Part shown: piece by piece, positions 27,277-38,166 of the stretch
How the letters are laid out: each line of letters opens with the position of its first letter
How positions within the stretch are numbered: the first letter of the stretch is position 1
Source of the DNA: Pseudarthrobacter phenanthrenivorans Sphe3
GTDB lineage: Bacteria > Actinomycetota > Actinomycetes > Actinomycetales > Micrococcaceae
Direction of reading: 5' to 3'
Assembly (NCBI RefSeq): GCF_000189535.1
Contig: NC_015145.1
Location: 62,001 to 126,000 of the forward strand
Length of the DNA: 64,000 nt
Notes under the pieces: model-generated
What the model saw: only the letters and a program-made list of their open reading frames with translations
What the model was told of the DNA's origin: nothing
Databases searched by the model: none
Position numbers and translations under genes: made by a program

Positions 27277-28002
27277 TCAGGCCAGGCGCTGGCCGGTGAC
27301 TGCGGCCAGGTGTTCCAGGAGTTTGTCCTGGAACCGCTCGTCGCGGACGGCGGGGTGCGGCTTCTCGCGGTGCTGGTGGTACCAGTAGCCGCCACTGGTG
27401 AGAGCCGCCGGCTCATCGCTGGTGGCGAGCCATTCCTGTGTCAGGTGGCCGAGCCGGAGATCGTCTGGAGCGCCCGGGCCGCCCATCCGGGTAGGCACCC
27501 AGCCAGGATCCACCGCGTTGCTGAGGACGTCCGGCCACACGCGGGCGACGGCGGCAGCGAGGGTCGTGAGGTAGAGCTTGCTGTCCGAGTAGGTCACTGG
27601 GCGGTTGCCGCCGTCGAGACGGGTGAGGTCAGCGTGGCCGCCACGGTGCATGCCGCTGCTGAGGTAGACCAGCCGTTGCGGGCGGTCGATCAGCGCGGTG
27701 AGGAGGTACGGCGCAACCACGTTGACCTGGAAGATGTCAGGGCCGTGCAGCACGCCCGCGTTATGAATGACCGCGTCCACCGGGCCGATTCGGTTAACCT
27801 GTTCGGCCACCCCACGCGCCTGCGCCAGGTCCGCGAGGTCGCCCACCACGGCTGCGGCGCCGCGGTCCACGAGGTCCTGCACCGCAGGCAGGCGGGCTTG
27901 GTTCCGTGCATGGACGACGACGTGATGCCCCTTTTCCGCCAGCGCCGCGGCAGTGTGCCGCCCCAGTCCGTCCGTGGAACCGGTGATAAAAATACGTGGC
28001 AC
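27277..28002 (-). CDS. Short-chain dehydrogenase/reductase
   Basis: A 241-residue Rossmann-fold oxidoreductase with the cofactor motif GSTDGLG near the N-terminus, NAGV and the catalytic YSDSK. GTG at 28002 is chosen because the SDR fold starts within a few residues of it and GGAGG precedes it; the frame runs on to 28092 without a good site. Substrate unknown. It is convergent with the cyclase gene. Confidence 0.87.
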   Translation of the reverse strand: MPRIFITGSTDGLGRHTAAALAEKGHHVVVHARNQARLPAVQDLVDRGAAAVVGDLADLAQARGVAEQVNRIGPVDAVIHNAGVLHGPDIFQVNVVAPYLLTALIDRPQRLVYLSSGMHRGGHADLTRLDGGNRPVTYSDSKLYLTTLAAAVARVWPDVLSNAVDPGWVPTRMGGPGAPDDLRLGHLTQEWLATSDEPAALTSGGYWYHQHREKPHPAVRDERFQDKLLEHLAAVTGQRLA

Positions 28003-28105
28003 TGCTCCTCCAGGGGTTCCTAGTATTCCGACGGCAAATGTCCCGCCTTCCGGTTTCTTCCCCTGCCAAGGCTTTGACGTAACGGGCATCACGTCCTAAA
28101 GTTAA

Positions 28106-28117
28106 TGAATCGATTCA
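28106..28117. promoter_or_regulatory. Perfect 12-bp palindrome between the SDR and MFS genes
   Basis: TGAATCGATTCA reads the same on both strands. It lies in the divergent promoter region, about 104 bases before the SDR start and 120 bases before the MFS start. The symmetric half-sites meeting at a central CG resemble LacI-family operators. The cognate regulator is not obvious in the neighbourhood. Confidence 0.45.
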
Positions 28118-28236
28118 AAACACCGCCGCGCGGCTCCTTGCTTTGAGTAGCCCGCCCCGCACGCACCACGGCCCCTGAGATCTGTTTGGATCCAGCGGCT
28201 CCGGCTCCTTGCCAATGAAGACGAAGGATATTGCCC

Positions 28237-29592
28237 ATGACCATCACCCAAGCCACCGCTGCCCGTCCCGGCCAAGGGGCGGGAGGCGGCCCGCGGGATC
28301 CCAGGAAGGCCGCAATGAGCGGCTGGATTGGAAGCGCTCTGGAGTACTACGACTTCGCGTTGTACTCGCTCGCGGCAACCCTGATTTTCCCCACGATCTT
28401 CTTCCCATCAGAGAACCCGACGGTCGGCATCATCGCTTCCCTCGCGACCTACGCCGTGGGCTACGTTTCCCGGCCGGTCGGCGCCGTTGTCCTTGGGGCT
28501 TACGGTGACCGGCACGGGCGCAAGAGCGTGCTGGTGTTCGCGATGCTCCTCATGGGCTTCGCCACCTTCGCCGTGGGGCTCCTGCCCACCTACGGCCAAG
28601 TGGGCATCCTGGCCCCCGTCCTCCTGGTGATCCTCCGCCTGGTCCAGGGGTTTGCCGTGGCCGGCGAGCTCGGCGGGGCCAGCGCAATGATTGTGGAGCA
28701 CTCTCCCGATGCCAAGCGCGGCTTCTTCGCGAGCTTCAGCCTCCAGGGCACCCAGGTGGGCTCCATCCTGGCCACCGCCGTCCTGCTGCCGCTCGCCGCA
28801 CTCCTCCCCGCCGACCAGTTCGGCACCTGGGGCTGGCGCATCCCGTTCCTGCTCAGCGCCGTGGTGATCCTTGCCGGCTACTTCATCCGACGCCGCGTGC
28901 AGGAGCCGCCCGCCTACGCGGCGCAGTCGGGAGAAGCCAAGGCAAAGCAGCGGTTCCCGCTCGTCGACCTCCTGCGCACCCGCCCGGGCGTCCTGGTCCG
29001 TTGCATCCTCATGACCTTCACCAACGTGATCGGCATGGCCACCCTGATCTTCGGCGTCTCCTACGCCACCCAGGAGGGCTACGGCAACGGCTTTACCAGC
29101 AGCGAGTTCCTCTGGGTAACGCTCGTGGCCAACGTGGCGGCGGTACTGACCATCCCGCTGTTCGGGGCACTGTCCGACAGGATCGGGCGCCGGTCGCTCA
29201 TGGCAGCCGGCGGGCTTATGGGCGGCCTCCTCGTGGCCGGGTACCTGTGGGCGATCGAACAGGGCAGCCTGCCGCTGGTCTTCGTCTGCGTCGTCATCGT
29301 GCAGGGCATCTTCTTCCAGATGTGGAACGCAACCTTCGCCACGTTCTTCCAGGAGCAGTTTCCCATGCGGATCCGCGTTACCGGCTTTGCCGTCTCGCAG
29401 AACATCGGTCTGATGATCGCGTCCTTCTTCCCGAGCATCTTTACCGCGATCGCGCCTCCAGGCTCAACCAATGTCCCCTTCACCATCGGACTGGCCACCT
29501 TCGGCATCTGCCTCGTGTCCGCAGTGGCCACACTCCTGTCCTCCGACACCAAGGGCAAGTCGCTCGAGGACCTCGAGGCGCAGAAGGCGTAA
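28237..29592 (+). CDS. MFS transporter, metabolite:H+ symporter (MHS) type
   Basis: A 451-residue, 12-helix carrier with the MHS signatures GSALEYYDFALYSLAATLIFP in helix 1, GAYGDRHGRKSVLV after helix 2, RLVQGFAVAGELGGA in helix 4 and SDRIGRRS between the halves. Members move carboxylates, betaines or shikimate with protons. ATG at 28237 has GAAGGA eight bases upstream; a TTG two codons earlier is less likely. It stands before a strong hairpin and so appears to be a single-gene unit. Confidence 0.92.
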   Translation: MTITQATAARPGQGAGGGPRDPRKAAMSGWIGSALEYYDFALYSLAATLIFPTIFFPSENPTVGIIASLATYAVGYVSRPVGAVVLGAYGDRHGRKSVLVFAMLLMGFATFAVGLLPTYGQVGILAPVLLVILRLVQGFAVAGELGGASAMIVEHSPDAKRGFFASFSLQGTQVGSILATAVLLPLAALLPADQFGTWGWRIPFLLSAVVILAGYFIRRRVQEPPAYAAQSGEAKAKQRFPLVDLLRTRPGVLVRCILMTFTNVIGMATLIFGVSYATQEGYGNGFTSSEFLWVTLVANVAAVLTIPLFGALSDRIGRRSLMAAGGLMGGLLVAGYLWAIEQGSLPLVFVCVVIVQGIFFQMWNATFATFFQEQFPMRIRVTGFAVSQNIGLMIASFFPSIFTAIAPPGSTNVPFTIGLATFGICLVSAVATLLSSDTKGKSLEDLEAQKA

Positions 29593-29613
29593 CCAGCCGC
29601 GCTGCAGGGCGCA

Positions 29614-29643
29614 GGGAGGGGGCAGCCTAGGTTGTCCCCTCCC
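29614..29643 (+). terminator. Hairpin terminator after the MFS gene
   Basis: GGGAGGGG (29614-29621) pairs with CCCCTCCC (29636-29643), and the inner bases can extend the stem almost to a closed loop. It starts 21 bases after the MFS stop. A short T-rich tail follows only weakly, as is common in actinobacteria. Confidence 0.65.
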
Positions 29644-29697
29644 TTGTCATGAGGCCCGACGGCGGCAACAGGGATGCGCCCCCACCGCGTTGTACAG

Positions 29698-29707
29698 TTG
29701 TATACAA
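29698..29707. promoter_or_regulatory. Putative GntR operator
   Basis: TTGTATACAA is a perfect 10-bp palindrome 27 bases before the GntR gene start. TATGAT at 29709-29714 could be the -10 box. FCD-type GntR regulators often bind sites of the form TnGTATACnA, so autoregulation is likely. Confidence 0.6.
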
Positions 29708-29734
29708 GTATGATGAAGCGCGGAGGTTGCCCAT

Positions 29735-30400
29735 ATGCCCGATACATCCGGCCGGAACACCGGGGCGCACTTCGTGTACGCCGAACTGAAGCGCAAGATC
29801 CTGACCCTTGAGCTGAAGCCGGGGGAGCGCGTCTACGAGCCAGCCATGGCAGCGGCATTACACGTGAGCCGGACGCCGTTGCGCGAAGCAATCCGGCGGC
29901 TCATCTCGGAGAACCTCCTTGAGCAGCAGCCCACCGGCGGGGTGCTGGTGCCGGTGCTGGACGCGGCCACGATTTCGGAACTGTACGAAGTCCGGGCAGC
30001 CATTGAATCCCTCATGGCGCGCAACGCCTGCCTCAAAGCCACGGCGGCCGACATCGAAGCGCTCCACGCCATCCTCGCGCGCAACGCGGCGCTGGTGGAG
30101 TTCGCCGACGACGCGATGCAGCAGGGCATGGCGCTGCACGCCACGATCGCAGGGATCGCCGGAAACTCGTGGGCCCGGCGCTTCCATGACCAGATTTCCA
30201 GCCAGATGGAGCGGTACCGCCACTTCACCAACAGCAGCCAGGAACGGCGGGACCAGGCGCTCGCGCAGCACAGGACGCTGGTGGGCGCGATCGCTGCCGG
30301 AGACCCGGATGCAGCGGCGAAGATTGCCTTCGACCACGTCATGGCTGCCCGCGATGCTGCCTTGAAAGCCATCTCGGGCAGCGTCCTGGCTCTTTCATGA
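29735..30400 (+). CDS. GntR-family regulator, FCD subclass
   Basis: A 221-residue protein with an N-terminal GntR winged helix (VYEPAMAAALHVSRTPLREAIRRLISENLLEQ, residues 30-62) and a C-terminal all-helical FCD effector domain with ELYEVRAAIESLMARNACLKA and the helical histidine pattern HATIAGIAGN...H.TLVGAI typical of metal-binding FCDs. GGAGG eight bases before the ATG. Its stop overlaps the start of the following MFS gene (ATGA), so it probably controls that transporter and itself. Confidence 0.93.
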   Translation: MPDTSGRNTGAHFVYAELKRKILTLELKPGERVYEPAMAAALHVSRTPLREAIRRLISENLLEQQPTGGVLVPVLDAATISELYEVRAAIESLMARNACLKATAADIEALHAILARNAALVEFADDAMQQGMALHATIAGIAGNSWARRFHDQISSQMERYRHFTNSSQERRDQALAQHRTLVGAIAAGDPDAAAKIAFDHVMAARDAALKAISGSVLALS

Positions 30401-31572
30401 TCGGCGAACTGGGACGCCGCTCGGCCACCGCACTCCTCGTACACTCAGCCCTGATCCAGGCCGTGACGTTCCTGGTCCGCCCGGCCGCCACCTACCGGGC
30501 ACTGGAGCTGGACGTTCCCGGGTTTGCGCTGGGCCTGCTTGCCGCGAGCTACGCCGTCTTCCCCCTGCTGCTCGCCGTCCCCACGGGCGGACTGGTGGAC
30601 CGGCTGGGTGAGCGGCGGCTGATGGCGATCGGGTCCGCCGTCGTGCTGGTCTCTTCCGCCTTCCTGCTGCTGTGGGGCTCGTCGATCGTTGCGCTGGTCA
30701 TTGGCACCGCGCTGCTCGGCGCGGGCCAGCTTGCCTGTGTGGTGGGGCAGCAGGCTGTGGTGGCAAACAACGCAGCTGCCTCCCGGATGGATTCCGCCTT
30801 CGGATACCTGACCTTCGCCGCGTCGCTCGGCCAGGCGCTGGGGCCGCTGGCGATCTCCCTGGTGGGCGGCGCAGCGATCCGCCCGGACACACAGGCGATC
30901 TTCCTTCTGTCTGTCGGCATGAGCCTGGTGCTTTTCCTGGCCACGTTCGCGGTTTCGTCCAAAGTCAGCGGCGGAAAGAGGAATGCCGTTGCGTCCGGCG
31001 GCGTCAACGGCAGCGCGCTCTCGCTGCTGAAGGCGCCCGGCGTCGTCCGCGCGGTCACCACCAGCGCCACGGTCCTTGCCGTGGTGGACCTGACCATGGT
31101 CTACCTTCCCGCGCTGGGATCCGACCGCGGGCTCAGCGCCGCAACCGTGGGCGCCATGCTGACCGTCCGGGCCGTCTTCTCGATGATCTCCCGGCTCCTG
31201 CTGGGAAGGGTGTCCCGAACGATAGGCCGGATGCGGCTCCTGGTGCTGAGTCTTGCCCTGTCCACCGTGGCGCTGGCGGCTGCGGCGGTTCCCATGCCGG
31301 CCTGGCTGCTGTTTGTTGTGATGGCCGTGCTCGGACTGGGGCTCGGCATCGGCCAGCCCCTCACCATGTCGTGGCTGTCGTCGCAGGCACCGCCGGGGCA
31401 GCGCGGCCGGGCACTGGCCCTGCGGCTCGCAGGAAACCGAGTGGGCCAGGTGATCCTGCCCAGCGCCATTGGCGCTGTTGCAGCCGGTCTGGGTGCAGGC
31501 GGTGTTTTCCTGGCGTCGGCCGTTGTGGTGGGCGGGACGCTCCTGCTGCTGCGGGGCGTCCGGCTGGACTAG
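30397..31572 (+). CDS. MFS transporter
   Basis: A 391-residue, 12-helix major-facilitator protein. The loop after helix 2 has GLVDRLGERRLM, a form of the MFS GxxxDRxGRR motif, and ISRLLLGRVSRTIGRMRLLVLS is the equivalent in the second half. It is translationally coupled to the GntR gene. Substrate not predictable; efflux is as likely as uptake. Confidence 0.88.
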   Translation: MIGELGRRSATALLVHSALIQAVTFLVRPAATYRALELDVPGFALGLLAASYAVFPLLLAVPTGGLVDRLGERRLMAIGSAVVLVSSAFLLLWGSSIVALVIGTALLGAGQLACVVGQQAVVANNAAASRMDSAFGYLTFAASLGQALGPLAISLVGGAAIRPDTQAIFLLSVGMSLVLFLATFAVSSKVSGGKRNAVASGGVNGSALSLLKAPGVVRAVTTSATVLAVVDLTMVYLPALGSDRGLSAATVGAMLTVRAVFSMISRLLLGRVSRTIGRMRLLVLSLALSTVALAAAAVPMPAWLLFVVMAVLGLGLGIGQPLTMSWLSSQAPPGQRGRALALRLAGNRVGQVILPSAIGAVAAGLGAGGVFLASAVVVGGTLLLLRGVRLD

Positions 31573-31598
31573 CTAGGGGGAACCAGGGCAGGCGGGAG

Positions 31599-32171
31599 TT
31601 AGGGCAGGCGCGATGGCCGGAGGAGGCTCGGCTCGCCCGCCTGGGCCGGGTCAAGCTGAACCGGGCTGACCAGCACCGCGGGCCCGCGGTGCAGCAGCCC
31701 GCTGGATAGCGCGCGGCACCGGATTCCCCCGCGGCCGCGCATGGCAGGGTGGGCCCCCGGCGCGAGCATTTCGTTCATCCAGGTGCAGGGCTGGGCGTGC
31801 CGGCCGCCATGGAATTCCACCTGCGAGCCGCCTGACTCCAGCACGAAGTCCTGGCCCAGCAGCGGCGCCAGCTGGGCGCCCCGGAGGATCACGTTCCGGC
31901 GCGTCAGGAGGGGATCGAAGGGTCCGGCGCCCAGTTCGGCGGCGATGGCTTCGAGGGACTCGACGGCGAACAGGGTCACGGCGGCGTCCATGTGGGCGGC
32001 CTTGCCGAAGAACCGGTCGCCCACGATGCCCTTGCCGGCCACCACCTCCGCGGAGTCGGCGTCGGTGGTGGGCACGTCCGCAGCGCCGTCACGGGCCCGC
32101 CCAAAGTAGGCGTGCGCGGGGGACACGAGCAGGTGCAGGATTTCGACGTCGTACCGGAAACTTCCGCTCAT
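31599..32171 (-). CDS. MOSC domain-containing protein
   Basis: A 190-residue protein with a MOSC beta-barrel: GKGIVGDRFFGKAAHMDAAVTLF, LTRRNVILRGAQLAPLLGQDF, and PCTWMNEMLAPGAHPAMRGRGGIRCRALSSG, where the Cys (in QPCTWM) is the usual sulfur-carrying residue. MOSC proteins handle sulfur or molybdenum-cofactor-dependent chemistry. Genes for partner flavin or molybdenum enzymes are not adjacent. Confidence 0.87.
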   Translation of the reverse strand: MSGSFRYDVEILHLLVSPAHAYFGRARDGAADVPTTDADSAEVVAGKGIVGDRFFGKAAHMDAAVTLFAVESLEAIAAELGAGPFDPLLTRRNVILRGAQLAPLLGQDFVLESGGSQVEFHGGRHAQPCTWMNEMLAPGAHPAMRGRGGIRCRALSSGLLHRGPAVLVSPVQLDPAQAGEPSLLRPSRLP

Positions 32172-32192
32172 GCCTCCACCGTACGCGCGGAC

Positions 32193-34595
<2,403 letters not shown>

Positions 34596-34637
34596 CGGGT
34601 CTCCATCTGTTCGGCTGCTGGGGACAATCCTCCCAGT

Positions 34638-35057
34638 TCAGGGCTGCTGGTTGATCCGGACGGTATTGCCGGCGGGGTCGCGGAAAGCGCAGTCCCGGAT
34701 TCCGTAGGGCTGGTCCACCGGTTCCTGGACGACGTCCGCTCCGCTCGCCTCCACTTTGGCGAACGCCTCGTCCACGTTCGGCGCGGAGAGGATGACGGTG
34801 GCATAGGTGCCCTTCGCCATCATTTCGGCGATGGTGCGGCGCTCATCATCGGTAATGCCCGGGTCCACCGCCGGCGGGTGCAGGACGATGGACACGTCAG
34901 GCTGCCCGGCGGGGCCGACGGTGATCCAGCGCATGGCGCCGCGCCCCACGTCGTTGCGGACCTCGAAGCCCAGGGCGTCGCGGTAGAACGCCAGCGAGGC
35001 GTCGGGATCGGTGTGCGGAAGGAAACTTGAGCTGATGGTGATGTCCATGGCAGTCAT
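34638..35057 (-). CDS. VOC (glyoxalase-fold) protein
   Basis: A 139-residue paired beta-alpha-beta-beta-beta protein, with [27 protein letters not shown], and a C-terminal half ending [15 protein letters not shown]. The ATG overlaps the stop of the AraC-type gene by 4 bases. Proteins of this kind act as dioxygenase-, isomerase- or drug-binding-type proteins; the two metal-binding positions cannot be assigned confidently. Co-expressed with, and probably controlled by, the AraC protein. Confidence 0.85.
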   Translation of the reverse strand: MTAMDITISSSFLPHTDPDASLAFYRDALGFEVRNDVGRGAMRWITVGPAGQPDVSIVLHPPAVDPGITDDERRTIAEMMAKGTYATVILSAPNVDEAFAKVEASGADVVQEPVDQPYGIRDCAFRDPAGNTVRINQQP

Positions 35058-35503
35058 GCTAGTTGCGGCTCCGGCGCCGGCGCTTCTTGATTCCTGACCG
35101 GTCTGGTGACCTGTTTTGCCACGCACGCCGGGATGCCCGCCGTCGACTGCTCTGCCTCCTGTCTGTAGACGCTGGGCGGCATCCCTACGAGCTCCGTGAA
35201 GCGGGTGCTGAACGTCCCCAGCGAGGAGCAGCCGACGGCGAAGCACACCTCCGTGACGGAGAGGCCACCTTTGCGGAGCAGTGCCATGGCCCGTTCGATG
35301 CGGCGGGTCATGAGGTAGCTGTAGGGCGACTCGCCGTACGCGAGCTTGAAGCGGCGGCTGAAGTGGCCGGCCGACATGTGGACTGCCTTGGCGAGTGATT
35401 CCACGTCCAGCGGCTGGGCGTACTCGCGGTCGATCCGGTCTTTAACCCGGCGCAGCTGGGTCAGTTCACGGAGGTGAGGATCCGAGGGCGGGGGGCTGGT
35501 CAC
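35054..35503 (-). CDS. AraC-family regulator, DNA-binding domain only
   Basis: A 149-residue protein that is nearly all AraC/XylS DNA-binding domain: first HTH with VESLAKAVHMSAGHFSRRFKLAYGESPYSYLMTRRIERAM, second with SVTEVCFAVGCSSLGTFSTRFTELVGMPPSVYR. There is no ligand-binding domain, so it resembles the short SoxS/MarA type. It is coupled to the VOC gene through an ATGA overlap. Confidence 0.9.
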   Translation of the reverse strand: MTSPPPSDPHLRELTQLRRVKDRIDREYAQPLDVESLAKAVHMSAGHFSRRFKLAYGESPYSYLMTRRIERAMALLRKGGLSVTEVCFAVGCSSLGTFSTRFTELVGMPPSVYRQEAEQSTAGIPACVAKQVTRPVRNQEAPAPEPQLA

Positions 35504-35719
35504 AGCTTTGATCGTGCTACGCGGCGCGGGTCTTGTCCAGAGTTTGGAAGTGCTGTCCGGCGCGTCTTTCTTGTGGGTCCGGCCGGGTCCTGCGGCGGGG
35601 TGTGATTAGGCCGTCGGCCAGCATGAGGTTCTCGCCAGACCAAGGGCTCGAGTTAACGCAGCATTCGGCAAAACCCCTTTGACTTCACTTCGAGTGACAC
35701 CGATTCCGCCGGAACCAAT

Positions 35720-36245
35720 GTGGATGTCATGGACATCCTGACTACCACCAGGACATGGTTGCACTGATCGGACTAATCAAGGGCACGGCCGATGGAACCG
35801 AGCGGAGGGATCCTGCCGACGCCCTCATTGCCGAGGGGGTGCGCCATGCCGTCGCGGAGGAAGAAGTACGTCTACCCCGCCATGGAGGACCACGTGCCCA
35901 ACGGCAGCGAGGAAGTGGAGCACGACGACATCGTCAAGCTGATGAAGCAGCTGGAAAAGGCGGAGCCTGCCGACCCGGCCTTCATGGAGACGGTCAATGA
36001 GCTCGAATCGCAGCTGACCCACCACGCGAATGACGGGGAGTCTGAGCAGTTCCCGAAGCTCTGTGCCCACCTTCCCCGGGAAAAGCTGGTGGAGCTCGGC
36101 GAAAAGGTGGAGAAGGCCAAGAAGCTTGCACCCACCAGGCCGCAGCAGCGCCCCGCATTCCGAGCTGTTCCGCAAGACTGTTGGGCCCGGCGTCGGGATG
36201 GTGGACCGCCTCCTGGACAAACTGCAGCACCGCCGGACTGACTGA
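35720..36245 (+). pseudogene. Hemerythrin-like protein, frameshifted
   Basis: Three frames together spell an actinobacterial hemerythrin-type (HHE) protein. From GTG 35720: VDVMDILT, break near 35745; then HQDMVALIGLIKGTADGTERRD through AVAEEE, break near 35868; then YVYPAMEDHVPNGSEEVEHDD to KKLAPTRP, break near 36140; then APHSELFRKTVGPGVGMVDRLLDKL to 36245. Each segment continues the family pattern where the last stops, and His residues such as those in HQDMV, RHAV, EDHV, EHDD and THH are kept. At least three indels are needed, so the gene looks inactive. A sequencing error at each break is possible but less likely. Confidence 0.8.
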
Positions 36246-36689
36246 GGCCGTCGGCGCTCCGCTGCGGTCTCTGGCCAAGTGTGCAACAGCCCGTTGCGTA
36301 ATTGCCGGGGGCTCTCTGGGGTGGCTCCTTCTCCGGCCGGCTGTCAGGTTTGACCTTAAGACCGTTCAGCGGGCATGTGCAGGAACTGTATTTCCAACCC
36401 TATTCTGACGGACTTTTCGACGCTCCCTGACGTCAGGTTGGGGTGTGCCCCAACTGCACGGACCTTTCCAGGACTAAGTTAGGCAGAAGGGCCTGCCACG
36501 CTGAACCTTGAGCTGGCTAGGCTATAAGCCGTCGTATAGGGAGGACCCAGGAAGGAGTTGGACCATCGCCGCAGTGCAAACACTGGTTGGAAGTCATCTC
36601 TCGCGTTCCTACCGAGACCTTCGCAGATCCGCGATGGTGGTCGTCAGCTCCTGCTCAGCGCAATCAATTGCACGGCGGTCGGTGGAAGC
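36246..36689. other. Gene-poor region with one hairpin
   Basis: About 440 bases between the hemerythrin pseudogene and the GNAT gene. Small ORFs on both strands have no family resemblance. At 36437-36454, GTTGGGG-tgtg-CCCCAAC forms a perfect 7-bp hairpin with no T-run. GC content here falls slightly. I see no RNA gene. Confidence 0.4.
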
Positions 36690-37178
36690 TCACGTGGCAG
36701 GCTCCAGCCGCTTTATAAAGTAGACCCGGCGAAATCCATCTTCGATGTTTCGGTGTGTTTCTTGATAGCCACGGCGCCGGTAAAAGGTCAGGTTATCGAG
36801 CATCGCCTCGTTCGTGTAGAGGCCCAGTTCATCGCGCCCCGCGCGACGGGCGAGCTGCTCGGCTTCGATGAGCAACGCTGATCCCAAACCCAGGTCCTGA
36901 ACGTCAGGGGATACGGCGAGGTTATGAATATGAAGTGCCGCGTCCTCCAAACGGGTGATAAGCATGCCGACCAACTGGTCATCGCTCCAGGCAAGGAGGG
37001 CGTCCCCGGAGGCTGCAATCGCAGCATAATCGAATGTCATCGGAGCGGGTTCCTTCCCAATCCGCTCAACGTAGATTGCGTACGCCCTGCGGGCGAGGTC
37101 ACGCATGAAAAAGCTGTCAGAGGCACTTGCAGCTGCCATTTTTATCCCTGATTTTCGGAACATCTTGGTAGTGGGCAT
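36690..37178 (-). CDS. GNAT-family N-acetyltransferase
   Basis: A 162-residue acetyltransferase. The acetyl-CoA site is in the block LAVSPDVQDLGLGSALLIEAEQLARRAGRDELGLYTNEAM (Q/D-x-x-G-x-G/S), followed by NLTFYRRRGYQETHR. The N-terminal ISDSFFMRDLARRAYAIYVERIGKEPAPM stretch is typical of small-molecule or antibiotic GNATs. Start at 37178 is the nearest ATG upstream of a plausible domain start; the frame could extend to 37232. Confidence 0.82.
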   Translation of the reverse strand: MPTTKMFRKSGIKMAAASASDSFFMRDLARRAYAIYVERIGKEPAPMTFDYAAIAASGDALLAWSDDQLVGMLITRLEDAALHIHNLAVSPDVQDLGLGSALLIEAEQLARRAGRDELGLYTNEAMLDNLTFYRRRGYQETHRNIEDGFRRVYFIKRLEPAT

Positions 37179-37255
37179 AGCCAGTGCTGGGCCCCGGCCT
37201 AGCCTTTTCTTTCCGTAACGGAGCGACCGCACCAGGCTGACCAGGCCGCTAGCCG

Positions 37256-37936
37256 TTAACTCGCCTGGACGGCGGCGTCTACTTCCCCATTGGAGTGTGC
37301 AGTGGCGGGGAGATAGGCAGCAACATGATGCGTCAGGGCATGCTCGGCCAGCTCAGGATCACCAGCTTCGAGGGCGTCAACAATTGGTCGATGTGATTCG
37401 GCTGCGTCATCTAATGGGACGTCGCTGGAGGCCATTGCCAAGATCGTCATGACCTCGATTCCCAGGGCGTTCCAGGCGCGCAGCAAAGAGGCGTTTTCGG
37501 CCGCCCGTACGACGGATCGGTGGAACGTGGTACTGGCCGCAGCGAAAACCCTGCGGTCACCCCCTTCCGCCGCTTCCTTCATAGCCTCGAAGCCTCCACG
37601 AACCTCCTCAGCGTGATTGTGATAGTTACTGGCGGCTAAGCGACCGGCTATGCCTTCAAGGGCAGAACGGATGGGCACCGCCTCAACCAAGTCCTTTTCG
37701 GCTAGTTGTCGTACACGGGTGCCGACGTGGATACGGGATTCGAGCAGGCCAAGGGCTGCGAGTTCACGAAACGCCTCACGCACCGGCGTCTGACTTGTCC
37801 CGAGCTGTGCCGCTATTTCCATCTCACGAACGGGGGCGCCCAAAGGTAGCCTTCCCTGCGCAATTTCCATGACGATGAAGTCTCGCACTTGGCTGGCGAC
37901 GGTCGTTCTCGTCAGCCGCTTAGAGGTGGCGTCCAT
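37256..37936 (-). CDS. GntR-family regulator, FCD subclass, of the sugar operon
   Basis: A 226-residue regulator. The GntR DNA-binding domain (residues about 10-75) has LPLGAPVREMEIAAQLGTSQTPVREAFRELAALGLLES; the C-terminal FCD domain has AVPIRSALEGIAGRLAASNYHNH and HRSVVRAAENASLLRAWNALG. The ATG at 37936 is preferred to an upstream in-frame ATG (38005) because the HTH begins soon after it. It is divergent from the ABC importer, with a perfect palindrome between them, and probably represses that operon. Confidence 0.92.
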   Translation of the reverse strand: MDATSKRLTRTTVASQVRDFIVMEIAQGRLPLGAPVREMEIAAQLGTSQTPVREAFRELAALGLLESRIHVGTRVRQLAEKDLVEAVPIRSALEGIAGRLAASNYHNHAEEVRGGFEAMKEAAEGGDRRVFAAASTTFHRSVVRAAENASLLRAWNALGIEVMTILAMASSDVPLDDAAESHRPIVDALEAGDPELAEHALTHHVAAYLPATAHSNGEVDAAVQAS

Positions 37937-38043
37937 GGTTCCTCGGCCTTTCTTGGAGCGCCCGGAAGGCAAGCACGAGCTTTCTAGTCTCGCCGGGCTT
38001 TGCATTCACCTTACGCGGGGCAAGGAGAAAAAGAAAGTTTTAG

Positions 38044-38059
38044 GCATTATCGATAATGC
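38044..38059. promoter_or_regulatory. 16-bp palindromic operator overlapping the sugar-operon promoter
   Basis: GCATTATCGATAATGC is a perfect 16-bp palindrome. TTGACT at 38060-38065 directly follows and, 18 bases on, TAGAGT (38084-38089) could be the -10 box of the ABC importer operon. The position, next to the divergent GntR gene, makes it the likely GntR binding site for both transcripts. Confidence 0.7.
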
Positions 38060-38166
38060 TTGACTTGGGGGTGATCGCGGTCATAGAGTTGCTGCTCGAA
38101 CAGGCCGCCGAGACGGTGCGGCTTTCCGCTTCGGCGGGTGTCACAACGAAGTGAGATGAGGCTTTC

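Noticed and set aside
36437..36454. GTTGGGG-tgtg-CCCCAAC hairpin as a terminator
   Set aside because: No T-run follows and it is nearly 200 bases from the end of the pseudogene, so I list it only as a structure in the gene-poor region.
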